A program made the position numbers and the translations under genes. A stretch of 13,390 nt of DNA from Acidobacteriota bacterium (GTDB taxonomy: Bacteria > Acidobacteriota > Terriglobia > Acidiferrales > UBA7541): assembly GCA_003153585.1 (NCBI GenBank), contig PLZZ01000218.1, positions 3,368 through 16,757 on the forward strand, in the 5' to 3' direction. Of the stretch, positions 7,807-13,390 are shown in pieces. Every line of letters begins with the position of its first letter. Position 1 is the first letter of the stretch. The notes under the pieces are model-generated. The model saw nothing but the letters and a program-made list of their open reading frames with translations. It had not been told where the DNA came from and did not search any database.

Positions 7807-9381
7807 TTAAGGCTTTTCTGATTCCTTGCCGTTTTCGGATGCGCGAGGCTTATAAGCTGAATCCAAGCCGCGCTGGGCGGCCAAGCGGGCGTTCTCTGGG
7901 GCGCCATTGATTGCGAGAGCCACACGATATTCGATGAGCGCCTCATCACGTTCGTCTTCAAGGTCATGGATGCGGCCGAGATACACATGCGACCAGGCCA
8001 AGATCGTGGGATCGGATGTCGTGCCGGAATTTGGGGAGCCCGATGCCGTCGATCCTGAAGCGTCAACGAGCTGCTCGAATAATTCTTTGGCGCGATCTGC
8101 ATCGCCCGACAGTATAGACGCAATGGCCAGTCCATACACTGCTCGCGGCTCATTCGGATACTTCTCCAGAATTTTTCCGAAGGTCGCCGACGCGGCTGCA
8201 GCGTCCTTCAAAGCAATTTGATGATCTCCGTCAGCTAGCCGGCGATCGAGCTCGGCAGACGCAGACTCGATTTCCGGCACTGCAGCCGTCTGTGCTGGCG
8301 CTGACGCCTCCTGAAAAGGAGCAAAAGTGAAATTCTGTAAACGTTTCAGCTCCGCCGATACATCAATACCCGCGACGATGTCGGGGAAATAATACGTCAT
8401 CGCGGGCTCGGCTTTCTCAAACTTCTGCAGTTGTGCAACGAACGGCCGCACGAGAATAAATCCGGATTTATCGTTCTCCACTAGTGCGGCCTCAAGCTTT
8501 TCCGGCGTGAGATGGCGCAAACGCAGCTCTACGGCCTTGATCAGGCATTCGTCAGTGAATGAGAGAAAGTCCGTGCGATATTCGGTGGGGAGCCGGGGAG
8601 CGCGCGCGGCAATGTTGAGGAGCGCGCTCTTGCCTTCGACTTGCTTGCGATATCGAAGAGGCAGAGGGTCCAGCATGAAATGCAGATAGGCGTGCTGGAT
8701 ATCGTCAATGGGGAGCTGCGCGCCAGTGCCGACAACGATCGCGTAATGGTCGCCGAAATTGCGAAAGTTCGTGCGATTGCCGACAAGAGGCTCAACTTCC
8801 ACGGTAAAGGTTCGCCCTTGCATCGGCTTGAGAATTTCACGCAGGTAACCGTTCGACACGGTGACGATGCGCCGGACGGGTGATTGATAGCGAGCGATGG
8901 CGCGATCGTACTCCGGCTTGATTTGGGTCCACCGAATATCGAGATGGGCTTCGCTATAAAAGGCCACCAGGAGTTTCTGAAAGCCTTCGAGAGAAGCTAC
9001 GTCGGGAGGAAGAAAATCCGCATTACCTTGATATTGAAACGTTGGCGGCGGCCCTACGACCAGGGCGAATGTAATGTAGCGCGAGAGCGTCTCGCCTGAG
9101 TCAGCCAGGGCGTGGTCGCGATAGAACTGGCGGAGAGCGCTGGTAACAGGACCCTGCAGCTTCAGGAGTTCGCCGCGCAACGCGAGACGCGAAGGCATTT
9201 CAGCGAGGGTACCTTCATCCGCGTCGAAACCCGCCGCGTCGAGCGCGCACATCGTTGAAAACAGCTGCTGGCTCGCCTCGACGCTGATTCCGCTGGCCCA
9301 CGCCTGCGTAGGGGCGGCCTGCCCATGAATCTTGGGCACAGCCGCGATTCCCAAAACGAGCAGAGCGGCGGAACACATCAA
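7807..9381 (-). CDS. exported TPR protein with degenerate metalloprotease-like HxxxH motif
   Basis: This is 524 residues as counted from a TTG at 9379-9381; ATG is the next codon. The N-terminus (CSAALLVLGIAAVPKIHGQA) is a signal-peptide core. Residues about 30-350 form an unrecognised alpha/beta region containing HAYLH at 230-234 within IDDIQHAYLHFMLDP, followed by acidic residues (DECLIKAVE at 277-285). The layout recalls zinc-dependent HExxH proteases, but Ala replaces the catalytic Glu. The C-terminal part (about 375-510) has TPR repeats (ASATFGKILEKYP, DADRAKELFEQLV, DEALIEYRVALAING). An Ala/Pro linker joins the parts. The first gene after the promoter at 9491-9519, it lies 53 nt before the second TPR gene. 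The start is uncertain: an ATT at 9409-9411 with a well-placed GAGGAG would add ten residues including Arg-Arg. Function is unknown. Confidence 0.85.
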   Translation of the reverse strand: MMCSAALLVLGIAAVPKIHGQAAPTQAWASGISVEASQQLFSTMCALDAAGFDADEGTLAEMPSRLALRGELLKLQGPVTSALRQFYRDHALADSGETLSRYITFALVVGPPPTFQYQGNADFLPPDVASLEGFQKLLVAFYSEAHLDIRWTQIKPEYDRAIARYQSPVRRIVTVSNGYLREILKPMQGRTFTVEVEPLVGNRTNFRNFGDHYAIVVGTGAQLPIDDIQHAYLHFMLDPLPLRYRKQVEGKSALLNIAARAPRLPTEYRTDFLSFTDECLIKAVELRLRHLTPEKLEAALVENDKSGFILVRPFVAQLQKFEKAEPAMTYYFPDIVAGIDVSAELKRLQNFTFAPFQEASAPAQTAAVPEIESASAELDRRLADGDHQIALKDAAAASATFGKILEKYPNEPRAVYGLAIASILSGDADRAKELFEQLVDASGSTASGSPNSGTTSDPTILAWSHVYLGRIHDLEDERDEALIEYRVALAINGAPENARLAAQRGLDSAYKPRASENGKESEKP

Positions 9382-9418
9382 TTTCGCGTGTGACTGAAAA
9401 ATCCTTCGAATGGCCAGA

Positions 9419-9424
9419 CTCCTC
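9419..9424 (-). promoter_or_regulatory. Shine-Dalgarno that points to an ATT start
   Basis: GAGGAG on the minus strand lies 7 nt before an ATT (9409-9411) that is in frame with the 524-residue protein. The TTG at 9381 and ATG at 9378 have no Shine-Dalgarno at normal distance; the nearest, GAAGGA, is about 20 nt before the TTG. The site therefore bears on the choice of start. Confidence 0.4.
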
Positions 9425-9490
9425 GCGAGCGTGCGCTCACCTCAAACGACGTTCCCCGTTGCTACAGCGGTTCGCGCTTCGAAACACTAA

Positions 9491-9519
9491 ACTCTAGCGG
9501 TCGGCCACGACAGAGTCAA
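9491..9519 (-). promoter_or_regulatory. sigma70-type promoter of the TPR-TPR-rnc-lepB-asmA block
   Basis: On the minus strand TTGACT (9514-9519) is followed after exactly 17 bp by TAGAGT (9491-9496). This gives five of six and four of six consensus matches at ideal spacing. Transcription would begin near 9484, leaving a leader of about 70-105 nt before the first gene. It is the best promoter seen in the window. Confidence 0.65.
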
Positions 9520-9580
9520 GAAAACGCGCCAGAGCCCAACGGAAAACTTCCGATTGGCCGCAGAATCGCCGGCACATGTT

Positions 9581-9632
9581 GGCGCGAAAAGCAAAATGGG
9601 AAGCGCAACCGTGCGGATAGAAGCGCTTGCGC
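9581..9632 (-). terminator. possible weak terminator after the NHL gene
   Basis: Downstream of the NHL stop the minus strand has GCGCAA (9627-9632) and TTGCGC (9603-9608), a 6-bp stem with an 18-nt loop. A T-rich but interrupted stretch, ATTTTGCTTTT, follows. Stem and T-run are both weak, so termination here is only a suggestion. Confidence 0.25.
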
Positions 9633-9641
9633 GATAAACGG

Positions 9642-11492
9642 CTATTGTTGAGGCGTCGATTGTTGAGGGGTTCGCGGGATAGATGCCGGCACAGAAGAAT
9701 GAGAAGCGGGCCCGTCGGACCGCGGAAATTCGTATACGCCGCGGGAATCGGACGCCACGATCAGCCGCTCAGGTTCCACGATGATCGCGCTCGCGCGAAG
9801 AGGTGCGCCGTCGGGGGTGGCGATATAATAGTCGCCAAGATAGTCGCCGTTCTTGTCGAAATGCACGAGCACTCTGCCGATTGCGGCCCAGATGTCCTGT
9901 GAAACGTGATCCACGCCTACAGCAGTGATGACTGGCTTGGCGTCCGTCGCACTCCCAATGTGATCGAGATTCACTTTCACTGTGCCGGTCAAATTGTAAA
10001 GGCCCTCGCCGAAGCGGCCGTGCGGACCCCCAAAGCGCATATCGCCACCTCCTCGTTCAAAGCCGGCGCGAGGACCCATCGTGCCCGTACCTGGCGCCGG
10101 CGCGGAAAATGCTTGAGTGTCTTTACTAAGCAAAGATGCGCCAGGCCCGCCCCCAAAGGACGTTCCTCCTACCTGCCCAAAGCCTCCGATCCCCGAAAAA
10201 CCCTCCCCTAAACCCATCCCACTAAACATTCCGGCTCCGGGAAAACCGCCCGGGGCGCCCATGCCGCCCATCATGCCGCGGCCTGCGATCCCCGTGCCTA
10301 TCCCCTGTCCGGCGGACTGCGATAGAGAGAAGAGCGCCTGGGAACTGTCATAAGAATTGGCCGAGCCAAAGAGATCGCTTGAAGACGAGTCTTGAGCTGC
10401 GAATAGCAACGCGTCGCTCGTTCCATCGGAAGCAGACGATCCCTGTGAGTTCGCTGTAGTTCCCGAGTGTTGGGACTTGCCTCCTAGATGGAATTGAAGC
10501 GAATCTGCCTGAAACGTTCCTTGCGCAGATACCATTCCACCGCCGGCCATGCCGCCGGGACCGCCGCCACCAGGGCCCGAGGCGAATCCTGTCGAGAGAA
10601 TACTGGCAGTCGCTGATTGGGCTGTTGCTGGACCCTCTCCCAGGCGTGCGCCAAGACCGGGCGATAGGCCGCCGCCGAAAAAAATGTCGCCCTTGTTGCC
10701 GATAGCGGCCCAGGTGTTGTACGAGTCAGAAAAGCTCGTCTCGCTGAAACTAACCCCAAACTGGACGCGATCATCGGGGGCTGGGGCGGAAGACGGCGCG
10801 TACAAATTCGCGGCCAAGTCAACCTCGGTAGCAGCATAACCGAAGCGGTCGTATTTGCGGACGGTCGGATCGGGCAGTGCCGTGAATGCGAAGTAGATGC
10901 CATCCGCTCCATCTCCGAAAACCCTTCCGAGGTTCTGTAATTGCTTCAACGGATCCGCGCCTGCCTGTGCCGGATCGCCGAAGCTGCGAACCAAATCACC
11001 TTCGTCCGTTCGAATTTCAACCAGACGCTTCGGGCGCAACGAGGAGACGGCAAACTGGTTATCCGGGAGAGCGGCGACGCCGGTGGGAGCGAAGACCGGA
11101 ACTGTTTTGAGAAGAGAGCCGTCGGGCTCGAAGATCTCGATGGCATTTGCGCCACGATCGGCAACAAGCAGAAACCCTTCGCTATCCAGGTCAAAGTCGA
11201 CAGCGTACTGAATCTTCGCGGTTCCACCCGCGCGGGGTATCTGCCCGATCCGTTTTCCCTCGGGACTGAATATCCAGATTACGTTCGGAGGCGTCGCGAG
11301 AACGTAGTAACGCCCGGCAGAATCGCGTTTCATGGCCGTAACGCCGGAGTTGATTTCCGGGAGCACGCGTGCGCGAGACTGGACGACGTTTACAAATCCC
11401 TGTGCGTCAGCAGGAAGTGGAGCGGTAAAACCAGCGAGAAGTGCAATCACGCAGACAGGGCCCCACAGACTCCATCCCGAACGACGGAACAT
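9642..11492 (-). CDS. secreted NHL-type beta-propeller protein with Gly/Ser-rich insert
   Basis: This 616-residue protein has a signal peptide (about 1-30, core VCVIALLAGFTAPLPADA). Residues about 40-272 carry NHL-like blades: AMKRDSAGRYYVLATPPNVI, DFDLDSEGFLLVADRGANAI with EIFEPDGSLL, then RPKRLVEIRTDEGDLVRSFG and RKYDRFGY. From about 273 to 497 comes low-complexity sequence, Gly-rich at 273-320 and 395-495 and Ser-rich at 340-395. Blade-like sequence then returns (IWAAIGRVLVHFDKNGDYLG at 534-553, RGVYEFP at 584-590). A second copy of the WAAIG motif (TWAAIGNKGDIFF at 260-272) sits just before the insert. NHL propellers bind ligands or proteins; no catalytic residues are recognised. The start ATG at 11490-11492 has AGGGGGG about 8 nt upstream. 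It is transcribed separately from the downstream operon. Confidence 0.88.
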   Translation of the reverse strand: MFRRSGWSLWGPVCVIALLAGFTAPLPADAQGFVNVVQSRARVLPEINSGVTAMKRDSAGRYYVLATPPNVIWIFSPEGKRIGQIPRAGGTAKIQYAVDFDLDSEGFLLVADRGANAIEIFEPDGSLLKTVPVFAPTGVAALPDNQFAVSSLRPKRLVEIRTDEGDLVRSFGDPAQAGADPLKQLQNLGRVFGDGADGIYFAFTALPDPTVRKYDRFGYAATEVDLAANLYAPSSAPAPDDRVQFGVSFSETSFSDSYNTWAAIGNKGDIFFGGGLSPGLGARLGEGPATAQSATASILSTGFASGPGGGGPGGMAGGGMVSAQGTFQADSLQFHLGGKSQHSGTTANSQGSSASDGTSDALLFAAQDSSSSDLFGSANSYDSSQALFSLSQSAGQGIGTGIAGRGMMGGMGAPGGFPGAGMFSGMGLGEGFSGIGGFGQVGGTSFGGGPGASLLSKDTQAFSAPAPGTGTMGPRAGFERGGGDMRFGGPHGRFGEGLYNLTGTVKVNLDHIGSATDAKPVITAVGVDHVSQDIWAAIGRVLVHFDKNGDYLGDYYIATPDGAPLRASAIIVEPERLIVASDSRGVYEFPRSDGPASHSSVPASIPRTPQQSTPQQ

Positions 11493-11812
11493 ACAAGCGC
11501 CCCCCTACTCAATAAGAATGATCTGCGTTCGTGTACTTGTATTGACGTGGTCGGCGTCCAAAAGTTCCAATAACTTTGCCGGGAGAAGCGAGCCGCACAC
11601 GGACCGCATTTAGCTCGTGATAAGCCCGCTTCGCAAGCTTCGGGATGTGAGCAAGGAATTGGCAATATCCATTTGTTCAAATTGGTTCAGGAGGTTTTAT
11701 CTTTGCAAGTGTGCTGTACGAGACAGTTTTATGACTGCGCCGCGCACATAGTAGGCGCTACCGTGATTCCAAAATTGGGAACGCAGGAATCGCGGTCGGG
11801 AGACTAACCCAT
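11493..11812. other. divergent intergenic region (320 bp)
   Basis: This spacer separates the minus-strand NHL gene from the plus-strand 90-residue gene and must hold promoters for both. No pair of good -35/-10 boxes was found in either direction. The best plus-strand candidate is a weak TTGCAA (11704-11709) with TTTTAT 18 bp on. It contains a strong AGGAGG ribosome-binding site (11689-11694) before a 34-codon ORF listed separately. Short GCTT/AAGC hairpins lie near 11630-11645. No tRNA or other RNA family was recognised. Confidence 0.5.
11703..11807 (+). CDS. candidate 34-residue small ORF (leader peptide?)
   Basis: A TTG codon at 11703-11705 follows a perfect AGGAGG (11689-11694) at 8-nt spacing. 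It opens 34 codons ending in TAA at 11805-11807, 5 nt before the ATG of the 90-residue gene. The predicted peptide begins with two adjacent Cys and has a third at position 12, with no membrane helix or known motif. The GGGAG likely used by the next gene lies in its last codons, so translation could be coupled. The evidence is only the ribosome-binding site and placement. It could be chance, and no homolog is recalled. Confidence 0.22.
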   Translation: MQVCCTRQFYDCAAHIVGATVIPKLGTQESRSGD

Positions 11813-12085
11813 ATGAACCGTTTACATCGATATGTAGGCGCGCTATTTCTAACCGCTGCCCTTGCGGCAAGCGGATCCATGGTGGCCGGCGCGGCAGCGC
11901 AGGAAACCGTTCAGGCTCGAGTCTACGATTCAAACCACCGCGATTACCACAACTGGGATGACCGCGAAGACCACGCCTACCGAGGCTACCTGGTAGAAAG
12001 GCACCAGGATTATCGCCCGTACGACAAACAGAACCACAGGCAGCAAGTCGCTTACTGGAACTGGCGCCACAGCCATCCTGATTGA
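11813..12085 (+). CDS. small secreted aromatic/His-rich protein
   Basis: This 90-residue protein has a clear signal peptide at 1-29 (core VGALFLTAALAASGSMVAGAAA). The short mature part is dominated by Asp, His, Arg, Tyr and Trp: YHNWDDREDHAYRGYL at 45-60, then HQDYRPYDKQNHRQQ and a C-terminal YWNWRHSHPD. The pattern of a WDDRE-AYR-Y segment, DYRPY, then YW-WRH-HPD is one I associate with small conserved proteins in Acidobacteria and soil Bacteroidetes, but no function is established that I know of. His density could allow metal or surface binding (inference). The start ATG at 11813-11815 has GGGAG about 10 nt upstream. A structured element and the four-helix membrane protein gene follow on the same strand. 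Confidence 0.85.
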   Translation: MNRLHRYVGALFLTAALAASGSMVAGAAAQETVQARVYDSNHRDYHNWDDREDHAYRGYLVERHQDYRPYDKQNHRQQVAYWNWRHSHPD

Positions 12086-12112
12086 GAATCAGAAAAACTT
12101 TTCGCTGAACGA

Positions 12113-12161
12113 CAGAGCCCATCGTCGCACCGCTTATCGGGAAATCCCGGGAAGCGCTCTG
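12113..12161 (+). other. nested stem-loop between the two plus-strand genes
   Basis: CAGAGC at 12113-12118 pairs with GCTCTG at 12156-12161. Inside, GCTT (12132-12135) pairs with AAGC (12152-12155), and CGGG (12138-12141) pairs with CCCG (12146-12149) around an AAAT loop. A 13-nt one-sided bulge lies on the 5' side. Little T-run follows, so it is not a textbook terminator; it may be an attenuator or mRNA-stability structure. Confidence 0.45.
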
Positions 12162-12206
12162 ACGATACTTTCTGCGCGATGCGAAGTGCAAAACCGAGGT
12201 AAGAGC

Positions 12207-12662
12207 ATGAAACGCCCAATTGGTGTGACAATTATTGCGGCTCTGACGTTCTTCGGAGCGGCGGCTCTGGCTCTGGGCTCTTTTGCTTTCTTTGTAGTTG
12301 CCGTGATGGGCATGACGGGCGGAGATGCGAGAGATCCCGCCTCCGTGGCAATCGCCGGAATGGGAGTCGCGGGGGGATTTTCGCTGCTGGTCCTCGCGGG
12401 TGTTGCCGCCTGCCTCGCAATCGGCGTTTTGGATCTGCGCGAATGGGCGCGGATCATATCCATCGCATCCATTGCCGCGGGGATTGGATGCACGATTCTC
12501 AGCCTTTTCGCTTTTAGGAGATATGTGGTGATTCCGCCTGTCCCATCGGTCTTTTGCCATTTGCTGGTGATGGCTACAGCCGTCTGGATGCTGGCGTACC
12601 TCTTGCTCGCCCGGGTCAAGCAGGCTTTCAGCGTAGTAACCCCTAACCGCCTCACTACATGA
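12207..12662 (+). CDS. four-helix integral membrane protein of unknown function
   Basis: This 151-residue protein has four hydrophobic segments at about 5-36, 48-74, 82-102 and 115-135 with short loops, so it is an inner-membrane protein. The opening RPIGVTIIAALTFFGAAALAL and the LREWARIISIA stretch before helix three resemble small uncharacterised bacterial membrane proteins, where a G-(V/L)-x-x-L-R-x-W-A-R motif recurs. No transport or enzyme motif is seen. The start chosen is ATG at 12207-12209, preceded by GAGGT at 8 nt. A GTG at 12186 in frame would add seven non-hydrophobic residues and has no better site. It lies 121 nt after the 90-residue gene and converges with the anti-sigma-type gene 98 nt on. 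Confidence 0.82.
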   Translation: MKRPIGVTIIAALTFFGAAALALGSFAFFVVAVMGMTGGDARDPASVAIAGMGVAGGFSLLVLAGVAACLAIGVLDLREWARIISIASIAAGIGCTILSLFAFRRYVVIPPVPSVFCHLLVMATAVWMLAYLLLARVKQAFSVVTPNRLTT

Positions 12663-12760
12663 ATTGGCAGCGGTAATCTAAATCCAGGTCAGCCGAATTA
12701 TTGAAAGCTGGCTACAACGCGCTGGGAGAATGTTTGAAGCTGTGGAAGAAAAGAGAAAAG

Positions 12761-13390
12761 CTATCCGTGGACGCGGACTTCGCTAAAGCTAATCAGAACT
12801 TGGCCGCCGTCGGTCGGACGGCCGAAGCTGATCTCCGGACGAAAGCGCGAAAACAGCAGAACCTGATCAATCTGATGCCTCACCGCGGCGTCCTTGGGGC
12901 CTGAAAGAATGTTGTAAGACACAACTTCACCTTGAGCGTTGAGCGTGGCCTGAAGCACCAACACACCGGAATCCGGATGGCCTTCGGTGGCTACCACTCC
13001 CGGGACCGGAAATGGCGCCAGGCTTTCCAGGCGCGCGGGCTGAACGAGGTTCAAAGGCAAATCATTTGCAACCACACCCATCGGAACGCCTATCAAAACG
13101 TTCTGCACAATCAGGACAAAGACCACCAGAGCGGTAAGAATTCCGCCAGTCGCTGGGACAGCAAGCCGGCCGAAAATATCCTGGAATCCCAAGAATGCGC
13201 TAGACCAGGTACGGCGAACACTCACCCACGGAGAGACTGAGTGCGCGGCTTGCACGCGGATACGCATGGCCAAATCCGCCGGTGGAGCAACTTGCTCAAC
13301 CTTTGCCAAACAAACGGAGAGCCGGCGATAACTTTCCAAGACGTCGCGACATTCTCCACAGGAATCCAGATGCTCGCGAACGATGGCATG
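12761..13390 (-). CDS. zinc-finger anti-sigma-type protein with TonB-C-like domain, 5' end outside window
   Basis: The reading frame continues past an internal TTG at 13339 to the window edge, giving 209 visible residues. The first visible residues include HLDSCGECRD: an H-x3-C-x2-C zinc motif (His 13370-13372, Cys 13358-13360 and 13349-13351) typical of ZAS anti-sigma factors (zf-HC2). A basic linker follows, then one membrane helix (GGILTALVVFVLIVQNVLIG, about 13075-13135). The extracytoplasmic end has a TonB-C-like pattern: GVLVLQATLNAQGEVVSYNI, then LFSRFRPEISFGRP and QVLISFS. It could sequester an ECF sigma factor encoded just off the window (inference), or be a TonB-like energy transducer with a regulatory head. 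The stop is TAG at 12761-12763. Its N-terminus is missing. Confidence 0.85.
   Translation of the reverse strand, partial: HAIVREHLDSCGECRDVLESYRRLSVCLAKVEQVAPPADLAMRIRVQAAHSVSPWVSVRRTWSSAFLGFQDIFGRLAVPATGGILTALVVFVLIVQNVLIGVPMGVVANDLPLNLVQPARLESLAPFPVPGVVATEGHPDSGVLVLQATLNAQGEVVSYNILSGPKDAAVRHQIDQVLLFSRFRPEISFGRPTDGGQVLISFSEVRVHG

Noticed and set aside
10941..11573. Plus-strand open frame of 210 codons opposite the NHL gene
   Set aside because: The minus strand has signal peptide and NHL blade sequence here. The plus reading lacks any domain and runs past the NHL start into the spacer.
11605..11690. tRNA-like pieces (TAGCTC-like D arm and GTTCAAAT T loop)
   Set aside because: The D stem has a mismatch, no 5-bp T stem flanks the loop, and no anticodon or acceptor stem can be formed.
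11697..12560. Minus-strand open frame of 287 codons
   Set aside because: It lies opposite a gene with a clear signal peptide and one with four membrane helices. Its translation is Arg/Ser/Asn-rich with no domain.

Overview
The window is about 13.4 kb of moderately GC-rich bacterial DNA. It most likely comes from an Acidobacteriota chromosome. That is inferred from gene style, not from a marker gene: a MacB/FtsX-type permease of the kind expanded in Acidobacteria, several secreted TPR and NHL proteins, a small secreted protein ending in an aromatic and His-rich tail, and a zinc-finger anti-sigma protein carrying a TonB-C-like domain. Nearly all genes lie on the minus strand. Two small genes lie on the plus strand at 11.8-12.7 kb.

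Layout from the right end, in minus-strand transcription order. A zinc-finger/TM/TonB-C-like anti-sigma-type protein (12761-13390) is cut by the window edge. It converges with two plus-strand genes, a 90-residue secreted protein (11813-12085) and a four-helix membrane protein (12207-12662), which have a structured intergenic element between them. A 320-bp divergent spacer (11493-11812) separates them from a 616-residue secreted NHL-type protein whose propeller is interrupted by a long Gly/Ser-rich insert (9642-11492). A good sigma70-type promoter (9491-9519) then reads into five closely spaced genes: a 524-residue exported protein with TPRs and a degenerate HxxxH motif, a secreted TPR protein with a Gln/Pro-rich linker, RNase III (rnc), signal peptidase I (lepB), and an AsmA-like membrane-anchored protein (2644-5283).

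Downstream is a separate two-gene unit, an ArsR-type repressor and an SRPBCC/AHSA1 protein, coupled by an ATGA overlap. The 74-bp spacer before it holds a set of GAATAT half-sites over the putative promoter. The window ends on the left with the N-terminal 476 residues of an ABC transporter permease (1-1430).

How the genes fit together: the five-gene block pairs RNA processing (rnc) and signal-peptide removal (lepB) with exported TPR proteins and an AsmA-type envelope protein. This suggests an envelope-biogenesis or housekeeping operon, which is inference from order and spacing. The ArsR/SRPBCC pair looks like a self-regulated module. No tRNA, rRNA, CRISPR array, insertion sequence or prophage gene was seen. 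I found no clear multi-gene novel system. The best leads are the ArsR operator array, the interrupted NHL propeller, the degenerate protease-like TPR protein with a possible ATT start, and a 34-codon ORF with a strong ribosome-binding site upstream of the 90-residue gene.
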